From: Planctomycetia bacterium
GTDB taxonomy: Bacteria > Planctomycetota > Planctomycetia > Pirellulales > UBA7805
NCBI GenBank assembly: GCA_021413585.1
Contig: JAIOQB010000389.1
Location: 1 to 33,428 of the forward strand
Direction: 5' to 3'
DNA length: 33,428 nt
Shown piece after piece: positions 26,331 through 33,428 of the stretch. Position 1 is the first letter of the stretch; the number at the start of each line of letters is the position of its first letter. The position numbers and the translations under genes are program-made. The notes under the pieces were generated by a model that saw nothing but the letters and a program-made list of their open reading frames with translations, was not told where the DNA came from and did not search any database.

Positions 26331-26736
26331 CACACGAGCCCCGTCCCAACTGCTTGGGCCGTCGTCTACCGACCGTTGATTTTACGCGTTGATTGCCGCA
26401 ATTCGCTAGTTATAGTCTAACCGATTTCCCGGGGCCAAACCGCACCTTTCGACCCCGAATCGAACCACTGGCCGGGGGAGCCCAATTTCCCAATCTCCTT
26501 AATACCCCACCGGAACCGGGGTGGTTCCGCACCCGAAGGCCCCGGATAGCCAGTTTGTTACATATGTCCGCCGTTGACACCTGCCCCAGCCACCCATCAG
26601 CCGACTATTCCCTGACGCCCCGAGTGCGGCAGACCGGAACGGGTCGCGACGGTAGAATCTTCCGACCTGCATCGCGCCAGATTGTCTCGTCGCCAAATGG
26701 CCCTTTCGCCAAGATCATTCGCCGCCAATTGACACC
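26331..26736. other. Gene-free divergent spacer
   Basis: No gene is supported in these 406 bases. It lies between the minus-strand giant gene and the plus-strand glycosyltransferase. On the minus side I see a promoter-like pair (listed separately). On the plus side GGTAGAAT with TAGAAT at 26653-26658 is a possible -10 box about 80 bases before the glycosyltransferase, but no matching -35 is seen. Confidence 0.45.
26409..26438 (-). promoter_or_regulatory. Possible sigma-70-type promoter of the giant PA14/LRR gene
   Basis: Read on the minus strand, TTGGCC (26438-26433) and TATAAC (26414-26409) are separated by 18 bases. The expected start would give a leader of about 70 bases before ATG 26330. 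The boxes match consensus only in part. Confidence 0.35.
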
Positions 26737-28005
26737 ATGGCCTCCCCCACCGAACTCGACGTCCTGCTGATTCCGCTGGGGAGCGCCGGCGACGTGCATC
26801 CTTTTATCGGCCTGGCTCTGACGCTGCGCAACCGGGGGCACAAGGTGACGGTGGCGACCAACCCTCATTTTGCTCCGCTGGCTCAGCGGCTGGGCTTGGA
26901 GTTTGAGCCGGTCGGCACGCTCGACGAGTACGACATCGTGACCCGCAACCCGGACCTTTGGCACCCGACGCGTGGGTTCAAGATGGTCGTCCGCTACGCA
27001 ATGCTCGGCACGATGCGGCAGTTGTACGAACTGGTCCGCCGCCGTTACGTGCCGGGGCGGAGCGTGGTGGTCACGCAGGCCACGGCCCTGGGTGCCCGCA
27101 TCGCGCGGGACAAGCTGGGAGTGCCGCTGGTAACCGTTCACTTGCAGCCGGCGGTGGTGCGGAGCGTCTACGAATCGCCGTTGCTGCCGCCGCTACTGCT
27201 CGGTCCCAAGGTGCCCAGGTGGTTTAAGCGATTCCAGTTTTATCTGACCGATCGTTTGCTGATCGATCCGCTGCTCGGCCCCGAGGTGAACGCGTTTCGG
27301 GCCGAATTGGGTTTGCCGCCAGTGCGCCGGCTGCTCGGCCCATGGTGGAATTCGCCGGATCGAGTGATCGGGTTGTTTCCAGATTGGTACGCACGGCTGC
27401 AGCCCGATTGGCCGCAGAAATCAGTGCTCACCAATTTTCCGCTGTGGGATGAGACGGAATCGCGCGAAACGCCCCCCGGCCTGGAGCAATTTCTGGCGGC
27501 GGGCGAGCCGCCGGTGGTGTTTACCCCCGGCAGCGCGATGCGCGTGGGAGCCGATTTCTTTGCCGCGGCGGTGGAAGCGTGCCAAATACTGAAGCGCCGC
27601 GGCTTGTTGCTGAGCCAATTTCGGGACCACCTGCCGGCCCAATTGCCCGCTACGGTTGCGCACTTTGACTACGTGCCGTTCTCGCAGGTGCTGCCCCGTG
27701 CGGCCGCGATCGTTCACCACGGCGGAATCGGCACGGTGGCGCAGTCATTCGCCGCCGGCGTGCCGCAGATCATCATGCCGATGGCCCACGACCAACCCGA
27801 CAACGCCGCCCGAGTGGAACGCCTGGGCGTCGGCCGATCCCTGCCGCCCAAGAACTTCCGCGGCCCGCAACTGGCCGCCGAACTGGAACAACTCCTCAGC
27901 CCGCCTCAAGTAAGAGAGCGCTGCCGCGAATTGGCCACGCGATTGAAGGGTTGCAACGGGCTGGAATTGGCGGCCGATGAAGTGGAAGCGACTGTGAACC
28001 GATGA
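26737..28005 (+). CDS. GT1 family glycosyltransferase (UGT/sterol- or macrolide-type)
   Basis: The protein has 422 residues with the GT-B fold of family 1. The N-terminal domain opens LDVLLIPLGSAGDVHPFIGL, as in MGT/sterol glucosyltransferases. The C-terminal donor-binding site is IVHHGGIGTVAQSFAAGVPQ followed by IIMPMAHDQPDNAARVERLG, with H327-H328 and the D-Q pair that contact the sugar nucleotide. It would move a sugar from a UDP- or dTDP-sugar to a lipophilic acceptor such as a sterol/hopanoid-like lipid or natural product; the acceptor is not readable. The gene stands alone between the giant surface protein and a low-GC gene. No clear ribosome binding site precedes the ATG. Confidence 0.94.
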   Translation: MASPTELDVLLIPLGSAGDVHPFIGLALTLRNRGHKVTVATNPHFAPLAQRLGLEFEPVGTLDEYDIVTRNPDLWHPTRGFKMVVRYAMLGTMRQLYELVRRRYVPGRSVVVTQATALGARIARDKLGVPLVTVHLQPAVVRSVYESPLLPPLLLGPKVPRWFKRFQFYLTDRLLIDPLLGPEVNAFRAELGLPPVRRLLGPWWNSPDRVIGLFPDWYARLQPDWPQKSVLTNFPLWDETESRETPPGLEQFLAAGEPPVVFTPGSAMRVGADFFAAAVEACQILKRRGLLLSQFRDHLPAQLPATVAHFDYVPFSQVLPRAAAIVHHGGIGTVAQSFAAGVPQIIMPMAHDQPDNAARVERLGVGRSLPPKNFRGPQLAAELEQLLSPPQVRERCRELATRLKGCNGLELAADEVEATVNR

Positions 28006-28019
28006 TGGCAATCTGGCGT

Positions 28020-28376
28020 CTAACTCGGTGTTAGCACTTGCATTTCAAACAGCCGAAATTCAGCTTCGGCGTTTGACCGAATGGCCTCACGATAGTCGGG
28101 CGGTAACTTCTCTATTGTGGAGTCATACCACCTGCCGAACACATCCTTCGCCTGCTCAAATTCCTTCTTTCGGAAATGCACCTTTACGCATTTGGGAAAC
28201 TGGTTCGCCAGCAAACGTAAACACTGGAGAGACGCAATAATCCCCTGTTCTGGATACGACTTCTCAACGACTTTGTCGGCACCCTGAAACATCTGCTCCT
28301 TAATCATGAATACATAGGCGCTCACCGAATCAAAAGCATAGTCATTGTCAATTGGACCGCTTCCCCAATATGACAT
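28020..28376 (-). CDS. DUF4259-like protein in an AT-richer patch
   Basis: The protein has 118 residues, starting MSYWGSGPIDNDYAFDSVSA. The W-G-x-G-P-x-D-N-D opening is the mark of DUF4259-type proteins, which have no known activity. The rest is helical (LQCLRLLANQFPKCVKVHF, KLPPDYREAIRSNAEAEFRL). GGGGAG lies about 8 bases before the ATG. Two 60-base stretches that I counted in the gene are about 45-47% GC, clearly below neighbouring genes, which suggests recent acquisition. It is flanked by short non-coding bases only, on the same strand as the large gene downstream of it. Confidence 0.75.
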   Translation of the reverse strand: MSYWGSGPIDNDYAFDSVSAYVFMIKEQMFQGADKVVEKSYPEQGIIASLQCLRLLANQFPKCVKVHFRKKEFEQAKDVFGRWYDSTIEKLPPDYREAIRSNAEAEFRLFEMQVLTPS

Positions 28377-28427
28377 TTCGCTCTCCCCTTCGCCCTACGC
28401 CCTTCACACCCTTCTTTCACACCTCCA

Positions 28428-30983
28428 CTACGTACCGTCCGCCGGTGCCGGCGGTGTCTCCTTCGCTGGTGCAACTCCCGCCGGCGCGGATGGTGCCGCC
28501 GGAGACGCCGCCGCCGGCGTCACCGGGGTACTCGGCACAATCTTCCGTTCTTCCAACCGCTTCTGCCAGCGGACAATCGACGGACGCCGCTTCACCGCCG
28601 TGTACTCGGGACGGTAGTTCAAGCCCATCAGCGTAATGTCCTGCAGATTCCAGAACGCCATCACGCGAAAGTCGAGGCTGTCGTTATCCAGATACGCCAC
28701 CAGCCGGCGCGCGTCGCCGCTGTTGAGCCCGGCGGCCGTATAGCCCCACAACATTCGATACATCTCCGGCGCCTGGTCGTGCCGCAGTTGCTCCAGCGTG
28801 CCGCGAATCGAAGCGGCTGCCTTCGGATCGCGCGCGGCCGCGTCGCGCAGTTCGGACATATAGGTCATCCAGCCGGCGCGCTGATCTTCGTCGGACAGAC
28901 CCTTGATCAGCGGCTCGAAGTGGCCGATGTAGGCGCAACTGCGGGTGGCCAGATTCCGGACTTCCACCCGTTGTGCGGCCGCCTGCTCGATCAGACCCAG
29001 CTTGACGCTGCGGTCCGGCGCCAGCGCCTTTTCGATCCCCTGCGAGGCCCGCTGCTCCAAGGAGGTGAGGTCCGGCGCGCCGATCCAGGCGGGCACCTGG
29101 GTGAGATTACTTTCCGTGCCCGCCCCGACGCCGCACAACACCTTGCGCCGCTTGGCGGTGAGCACGGTCGGCTCGCCGCTGCCCGCGCCGGCCGCGCCGT
29201 CCGGAGTCCAGCCGATCTTGCCGCTGGCGGCAAACAACAGCGCCTGCCGCGGCGACGGAACCTGTTCTGGATCGGTGCCGGCAGGGTGGACCACGCGCAC
29301 GTCGAGGGCCAACGTGGAATCGGCGTCGCCGAACGTCAAGATGCCGGCAATGTCGCCCAAGCGAACGTGCAGCCGGGCGGTCGGGTCGGCCAGCGTTTGG
29401 ACGACCATGCGGCCAAAGGCCAGTTGAACGTCGGGCATGCCGGCTGGCGTGACGGAACCCAAAACCACCTGCGTGGGGCCATCCAACTCCAGCGACAAAC
29501 CGGCCACGCTGATCTTCGGCCGGAAGCCGGGCAACACCAACAATCGATCTCCACTGTGCAACTGCGCGCCGCTGGTCAATCGCTCCCATGGTTCCCCTTC
29601 GCCGGCGGAGCGGAGCAACACCTGGCGCTCCTTGGACAGGAACCGCCCGACAGTTACTGGAGCAGCGGGCGGCGCGCTGCCTGGCGGGGATTTGTCGGTC
29701 ACGCCTGGGGGTGGCACGATTTTATTGTCGATACTAGCCACCTGGTCGGGGCCTTTTTCTGGTCCCTTGATCGGAGGCGTTACTGGCGGGGCCGGGCCGG
29801 CGACTGGTGGGGACGGTGTCGTCACGTCCGGCTTGATCGGATCGGTTCCCTTGGGGCCGGTGGTTGTGCCACCGGCGACAGGCACCGGCACAGCCACCAC
29901 GGTGATCGGCGGATTGGTGCCGGGTGCTGGATTCATCGGGCTGGATCCGCCAGCGACGGGGCCACCTGAAACAGGTCCTGGCCCCTTCACAACATCCGTT
30001 GGCGGCGCATTGGTCGGTCCGGTCTTAACTGAATCAGCTGGCACGGCGATAGGCGGTGTCGCAGGGTTTGACTTCGGATCGACTGGTGTGACGGCAGGGG
30101 GAATTGTCGGCGGCTTGCTGTTGCCGCCGGACTGACCCGTGCCGCCCAGCTTGTCATCCGGCACGGTTGGAGTCTTTGCCGTGGTATCGGGATTTGTCGG
30201 CGCTGGTTTTGTGCCGCCCGCGGGATCGGGATCGGCATTGGCGACTTCGCCCGACTTCGGGCCGGTGCTTAGTCCCAACGCGCGGAACACGCGCTGATGG
30301 TCGAAAATAACGATCAACACCGCTGTGCCCAACGCCGCGCCGAGCAGCGTAAGAATGATCGGCCCGAGACGCGAGCGTTGCCCTCCGCGGAGATACTCGG
30401 GCACTTCCGGCTTGCGGCGCGTTGTGGCCCCGTCGTCCGTGGTGCTTGCCACCAGGCTGGGAGTCGATGTAACGGCCACGGCCGCAGCGGTTCGCAGCGG
30501 CGTTGGACCATTTGGCGTTGAAGTGGTTATCGCCGGACTGGGAGTCGCCACGACAGCGGCGGCCGCCACGGCCGGAGCGGCGTCTTTGCGTTCCAGCGTG
30601 GCCTCGATCAGCCGGTACATCCGCTCGCGACTGGCGGGGTCGACCTGGGCCGGCTCGCCAAGAATCATCGCGCAAATATGGTGGCACGAGGCGACCTCGG
30701 CCAGATGGACGTCCGATTCCAGGCAGACTTTTTCGAACAACTGCACCTGCTCGGGTGCCAGCGTATTGTCGAGATACTCGGCGACGGAATTCGGATCGCG
30801 ACCCATGCCGGCCCCGATCAACTGGGGCGTTCCCAGCCGGGCCCTGCCCGTCACGTCCTGAATTTTGTGTTCCAGCGAGGTGGCAAACTCGCTATCGCGG
30901 ATCTTGGCCCCGATGTCGTCCCGATCCTCGGGCAGCAGGATATTGTCGAGGTACGCGAGCAAGGTGCGGAGCGTGAGTCGCAT
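28428..30983 (-). CDS. Anti-sigma-like / FecR-like membrane protein
   Basis: The protein has 851 residues from ATG 30981-30983. The N-terminus (1-130) has two copies of a YLDNxLxPE unit (11-19 and 70-78), then FEKVCLESDVHLAEVASCHHICAMILGEPAQVD, a layout common in planctomycete regulators that resemble anti-sigma factors; the classical zinc-binding HxxxCxxC is not obvious. One span lies at about 206-228. A Pro/Thr/Gly-rich linker (about 240-440) leads to a FecR-like beta domain (about 455-610: GEPWERLTSGAQLHSGDRLLV, ISVAGLSLELDGPTQVVL, MVVQTLADPTARLHVRLGD). The C-terminal 200 residues are helical and unrecognised. Likely cytoplasmic N-terminus and exported C-terminus. No sigma factor gene is adjacent in the window. 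Confidence 0.9.
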   Translation of the reverse strand: MRLTLRTLLAYLDNILLPEDRDDIGAKIRDSEFATSLEHKIQDVTGRARLGTPQLIGAGMGRDPNSVAEYLDNTLAPEQVQLFEKVCLESDVHLAEVASCHHICAMILGEPAQVDPASRERMYRLIEATLERKDAAPAVAAAAVVATPSPAITTSTPNGPTPLRTAAAVAVTSTPSLVASTTDDGATTRRKPEVPEYLRGGQRSRLGPIILTLLGAALGTAVLIVIFDHQRVFRALGLSTGPKSGEVANADPDPAGGTKPAPTNPDTTAKTPTVPDDKLGGTGQSGGNSKPPTIPPAVTPVDPKSNPATPPIAVPADSVKTGPTNAPPTDVVKGPGPVSGGPVAGGSSPMNPAPGTNPPITVVAVPVPVAGGTTTGPKGTDPIKPDVTTPSPPVAGPAPPVTPPIKGPEKGPDQVASIDNKIVPPPGVTDKSPPGSAPPAAPVTVGRFLSKERQVLLRSAGEGEPWERLTSGAQLHSGDRLLVLPGFRPKISVAGLSLELDGPTQVVLGSVTPAGMPDVQLAFGRMVVQTLADPTARLHVRLGDIAGILTFGDADSTLALDVRVVHPAGTDPEQVPSPRQALLFAASGKIGWTPDGAAGAGSGEPTVLTAKRRKVLCGVGAGTESNLTQVPAWIGAPDLTSLEQRASQGIEKALAPDRSVKLGLIEQAAAQRVEVRNLATRSCAYIGHFEPLIKGLSDEDQRAGWMTYMSELRDAAARDPKAAASIRGTLEQLRHDQAPEMYRMLWGYTAAGLNSGDARRLVAYLDNDSLDFRVMAFWNLQDITLMGLNYRPEYTAVKRRPSIVRWQKRLEERKIVPSTPVTPAAASPAAPSAPAGVAPAKETPPAPADGT

Positions 30984-31149
30984 GATCGGAGCCCTTTTGC
31001 AGCTCTGGGGAGTTAGCAAGTCAGAAGTTGGCACGATGCCCGTCTGCCCTTAGTAGTGGCGGCGGGCGGGCAAATCCGTGCAAGAAAATCGCCGGAAAAG
31101 TTGGCCCGTGGGCTAACTCGTTTGGTCGCCACAGCTTGGGGGCGGCAGA

Positions 31150-31452
31150 TTATGTACGGACCTTTGCCGCGCGGCCTGAATCAGCAGCCTTCGATTCAAA
31201 CCAGATCAGCACGGCCAGAGAAGCCAGCAACTGCCAGGCGGCGAGCAGGGCCGGATGGACCGCGGAGAGGGCCTTGTGCCATGTCGGCGCAGGGGCGCCG
31301 GTGAATGTGGCCACCGCTGGCGATTGCGGCGAGCGAACTTTGACCGTCGAGATCGCAGCAACTGGCGCGGCTTCCGCCATCGGAACGGACGCGGCAAGCA
31401 AGCCGGCGAAACAGACGAGGGCGATCCAGCGGTACCTTAAAGATCGCAACAT
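31150..31452 (-). CDS. Short exported/membrane protein of unknown function
   Basis: From ATG 31450-31452 the product has 100 residues: a signal-like N-terminus (MLRSLRYRWIALVCFAGLLA, then ASVPMAEAAPVA), a short Pro/Thr-rich middle, and a hydrophobic segment (ALLAAWQLLASLAVLIWFES) followed by a charged tail. The frame is open 45 residues further upstream, but that part has no signal features. It has no recognised family. The ribosome binding site is weak, so the gene is likely but not certain. Confidence 0.5.
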   Translation of the reverse strand: MLRSLRYRWIALVCFAGLLAASVPMAEAAPVAAISTVKVRSPQSPAVATFTGAPAPTWHKALSAVHPALLAAWQLLASLAVLIWFESKAADSGRAAKVRT

Positions 31453-32071
31453 GAATGTCAGCCCCACAGGAATTTCCACGCCAATGCTCGATCCCAAGTC
31501 GCTCACAGATCGAGCAACGAGCAAGTGGATTGCAATCCTTGGGCCACACGACGCGCGGCAATTGGGCACTCCCGGCATAACCTCCACAGCCGTCGCGAGT
31601 TATCCCGTTGCGACGCCACGCAGCGATGCGAATGCTTTGTCCGCAAGTGTTCCGAGACTTGAACGGCGGCCGCTCGGCCATGTTTCGAGACTGAAACCTT
31701 TTGGCTCGGCGAGCGGCCCGAGAAAGAACGGCCAATTACGGCTACCCGCGGTGTGCATGCAATAACTTCGCTGCGCCGCCAAGAAGAAAAGTGCGCCGTC
31801 GAATACTGCGTAGCAGAACTTGCCACAGGGCCGCCGCGGCGATCGCTTCCCTCGCGCGGTCAATCCGCACTCGTTGCCTGATCGGCCCTGTTTGCTGAAA
31901 CCGAACCAATCACCGATTCGCCGTGTCCGATACTGCAAGTGGAAAATTTTGGGATTCGCGGCGCATGGATTGAGCCGCGTCGTGGTCGCGAGTGTAGAAT
32001 ACAGAGGTAGACAGTTGATGGATCGCTGTTTCCTGTTTCGTCTCGGCTGACGCAAACTTGGAGACCGCCGG
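31453..32071. other. Gene-free spacer of 619 bases
   Basis: Several open frames exist on both strands but none has codon-level or family support; those on the minus strand are rich in Arg, Ser and Cys and look like noise. TAGAAT at 31995-32000 is a possible -10 box for the TPR gene, with TTGAGC 19 bases upstream (31970-31975), a longer gap than usual. A stretch on the minus strand near 31660-31700 reads like part of a serine-type tRNA (GGCCGAGCGG) but cannot be folded into a cloverleaf. Confidence 0.4.
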
Positions 32072-32584
32072 ATGAGCCCCTCAAGAAAACAACGACAGCC
32101 CCTAATCCTTGCGGCCGAAGGCTACCTGGAACTCGGCATGTTCGAGCATGCGCTGGCCACGCTCAACCAACTCGGAGACGCCAAGTCGCTCGAGCGGCAG
32201 GCCGCCTACCTCAAAGGCGAAGCCCTCAGAGCGTTGGCCCGTTACGAAGAAGCCCTGCCAATTCTCCAGCAGGCGGCCGACGCAGCGCCGGACGACATTC
32301 ACGTCCATCTGGCCATGGCATGGTGCTACAAGCGGACCGGCCGGATCGACCTGGCCATCCAATCGCTCGACGACGCCCTGCTGATCGAGCCGGGTGAGGC
32401 GCTCTTGCACTACAACCTGGCCTGCTACTGGAGCCTGGCGGGCAACAAGCACCGGGCGGTGAAGTATCTGGCCGACGCCCTGCGCATCGACCCTAACTAT
32501 CGGGACCTGATCGACAATGAATCCGACTTCGACCCGATCCGGCATGACCCGGAGTTCGTGTCGCTGCTGACGGTGATTGTGTAA
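32072..32584 (+). CDS. Tetratricopeptide repeat (TPR) protein
   Basis: The protein has 170 residues and is almost wholly helical. At least three TPR-like units are seen: about 44-77 (AAYLKGEALRALARYEEALP), 77-110 (HVHLAMAWCYKRTGRIDLAI) and 111-144 (LLHYNLACYWSLAGNKHRAV). The end, DNESDFDPIRHDPEFVSLL, is the usual cap after such repeats. TPR units bind other proteins; the partner is unknown. GGAGA lies 7 bases before the ATG. There is no signal peptide, so it is cytoplasmic. It ends against a minus-strand gene, with a palindrome in between. Confidence 0.92.
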   Translation: MSPSRKQRQPLILAAEGYLELGMFEHALATLNQLGDAKSLERQAAYLKGEALRALARYEEALPILQQAADAAPDDIHVHLAMAWCYKRTGRIDLAIQSLDDALLIEPGEALLHYNLACYWSLAGNKHRAVKYLADALRIDPNYRDLIDNESDFDPIRHDPEFVSLLTVIV

Positions 32585-32586
32585 AG

Positions 32587-32655
32587 GCTGTCGGCTCTCA
32601 GCCGTCAGCTTTCAGCCGGAAAGTTGATAAAAGCCGATGGCCGATAGCCGACAGC
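32587..32655. repeat. Palindromic repeat between convergent genes
   Basis: GCTGTCGGCT (32587-32596) pairs exactly with 32646-32655, and the inner bases (CTCAGCCGTCAGCTTTCAGCC against GCCGATGGCCGATAGCC) pair in part. The right arm reaches the stop codon of the minus-strand gene. It may end both transcripts; the GCCGTCAGCTTTCAGCC wording is also a common dispersed intergenic repeat. Confidence 0.6.
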
Positions 32656-33125
32656 TACTCTTTCCCCGGCATTGGCGGTGTAAACCGATCCCGCAGATAG
32701 TGAATATCGTGCAGCCATTTCTCGCGCTGCTTTGGATCGAGTATTGCCGAGATATCCCCTTCGACGCCGTCGAGCACCGTTTCTACCTCCGGCTGCACCC
32801 GGTGGCGAATCGACAGCATCTGGCGCTGCCGGGTCTGGAGTATCGCCAGCACCTCAGCACGCTGCTTGGGGCTGAGACTGAGTCGCGAGGTCAGCCGTGC
32901 AGCTAGCCGTTCGGGCATCCGCTCGGGATGGTGGATCGCCTCCTGGACTCGATTGTCGATCACCTTGAGCGTGCCGCCAATGCCCACTACGCCGCCGCAA
33001 ATAAAGCCAACCAGCAGCAACAGCACCGGCTTCCACCACCGCCGCCGCTGCGGGACGGGTAGCGGCGCCGGCGATTGAATTGCGGCGGAAGGGCCACTGG
33101 GCGGGGCACTAACTGGCTCATTCAT
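32655..33125 (-). CDS. Membrane-anchored Spy/CpxP-like protein
   Basis: The protein has 156 residues. A Pro-rich cytoplasmic N-terminus (1-30) leads to one membrane span (about 33-52, PVLLLLVGFICGGVVGIGG) and a helical exported domain: RLAARLTSRLSLSPKQRAEV, LAILQTRQRQMLSIRHRVQP, ISAILDPKQREKWL. The LSPKQR and LDPKQREKW pair resembles the LTxxQ motifs of Spy/CpxP/CnrX-type periplasmic stress sensors and chaperones. Its start overlaps the stop of the gene upstream (ATGA), so the two are co-translated. In other planctomycetes such pairs follow an ECF sigma factor gene; here that place lies outside the window. Assignment to Spy/CpxP is by pattern only. Confidence 0.85.
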   Translation of the reverse strand: MNEPVSAPPSGPSAAIQSPAPLPVPQRRRWWKPVLLLLVGFICGGVVGIGGTLKVIDNRVQEAIHHPERMPERLAARLTSRLSLSPKQRAEVLAILQTRQRQMLSIRHRVQPEVETVLDGVEGDISAILDPKQREKWLHDIHYLRDRFTPPMPGKE

Positions 33126-33385
33126 TGAATCACCATCGCCAAAGGTTCCAGCAGACCGCCGAAGGGATCGGTAAGCGTCGACCACAAGTCAAAGCCCCAC
33201 ACCGCCACCAGCAGCGACGCGGCCAGCGCCAGGCCGCTGACGGTCACCAGCGGCCAATCGACGCGCGGCTCGGGGCGCACGCAACGCAGATCGGCAATCA
33301 CGCGGGCACTCACGTCCAGCGGCGGCCCAGGCGCCCCGCTGGCCTCGGCGGCCAAAGCGGCGAATTGTTTCAGAGGGTCGTTCAT
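33122..33385 (-). CDS. Small single-span membrane protein, probably anti-sigma-associated
   Basis: The protein has 88 residues from ATG 33383-33385, with GAGGAG 10 bases upstream. A soluble N-terminus (NDPLKQFAALAAEASGAPGP, PLDVSARVIADLRC) is followed by one span (about 47-65, WPLVTVSGLALAASLLVAVWGF) and a short tail ending LEPLAMVIQ. Its stop overlaps the start of the Spy/CpxP-like gene. The VSARVIADLR stretch is like that of short membrane partners encoded after ECF sigma factors in planctomycetes. A stop codon at 33405-33407 in the frame ARFAVLR just upstream may be the end of such a gene, but seven residues are too few to tell. Confidence 0.75.
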   Translation of the reverse strand: MNDPLKQFAALAAEASGAPGPPLDVSARVIADLRCVRPEPRVDWPLVTVSGLALAASLLVAVWGFDLWSTLTDPFGGLLEPLAMVIQ

Positions 33386-33428
33386 GGCATCGTTACTCCT
33401 CAAACTATCGCAATACCGCGAATCGCGC

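Noticed and set aside
26448..26475. Minus-strand GGTTCGATTC resembling a tRNA T-loop
   Set aside because: Flanking bases do not form a 5-bp T-stem or a 7-bp acceptor stem.
31660..31710. Minus-strand GGCCGAGCGG stretch resembling the D-arm of a serine-type tRNA
   Set aside because: No acceptor, anticodon and T-arm of the right spacing can be paired, and no GGTTCGAATCC-type T-loop follows.
31600..32055. Minus-strand open frame of 151 codons in the 619-base spacer
   Set aside because: No family similarity, irregular composition and no ribosome binding site; treated as noise.

Overview
The window looks like chromosomal DNA of a planctomycete, probably a Pirellulales-type bacterium. The evidence is a high GC content and several protein types that are largely planctomycete: a 1530-residue protein joining a J-like N-terminus, a membrane span, two PA14-like domains and leucine-rich repeats; an anti-sigma-like/FecR-like membrane protein; a WxxGxW-repeat exported protein; and a Cys/Gly-rich small exported protein. 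Intergenic spaces are filled with palindromic repeats (GCCCTGAAAGGGC-type, GTAGGTCAGGCC-type, GCGAAAACGCGAAAG-type). I saw no tRNA, rRNA, CRISPR array, transposase, integrase or phage gene. The taxonomic call is inference from family content, not from a marker gene.

Layout. 1-3350 (minus): a sulfate-activation operon, cysD then a fused cysNC, whose last bases overlap the start of an RlmI-type rRNA methyltransferase that runs off the left edge. 3351-3727: nested palindromes. 3728-5233: a small membrane protein facing away from an orphan DNA methyltransferase. 5337-6484 (minus): a VOC/glyoxalase-fold protein coupled by ATGA to rsmG, which carries an exact 42-bp in-frame tandem duplication. 6814-12871 (plus): a Cys-rich exported protein with a clear terminator, a secreted purple-acid-phosphatase-like protein that has lost nearly all metal ligands, an AMP-forming acyl-CoA synthetase and a 14-TM type MFS exporter. 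12907-15460 (minus): a type II/IV pseudopilin and a SulP anion permease.

15913-20940: an RMD1/DUF155-like membrane-anchored protein, two divergent MpsC (DUF2294) paralogs flanking a 420-base spacer that holds an orphan intrinsic terminator, then a co-oriented run of MpsC, csrA, DUF1328, WxxGxW-repeat protein and DUF3309. The tiny DUF1328 (56 aa) and DUF3309 (51 aa) proteins bracket the repeat protein and suggest an envelope or stress unit following a CsrA regulator. 21256-26330 (minus): the giant PA14/LRR protein and a small membrane protein behind it. 26737-28005: a GT1 glycosyltransferase. 28020-28376: a DUF4259-like gene in a distinctly AT-richer patch. 28428-30983: the anti-sigma-like/FecR-like protein. 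31150-33385: a short exported protein, a TPR protein and a two-gene coupled unit (a small membrane protein and a Spy/CpxP-like protein) that resembles the tail of an ECF-sigma operon.

The most notable observations are the degenerate active site of the secreted phosphoesterase-like protein, the perfect 42-bp duplication in rsmG, the altered P-loop of the APS kinase half of CysNC, the terminator and possible short RNA between divergent MpsC paralogs, and the csrA/DUF1328/WxxGxW/DUF3309 cluster. I did not find a complete, clearly new multi-gene system such as a defence island.
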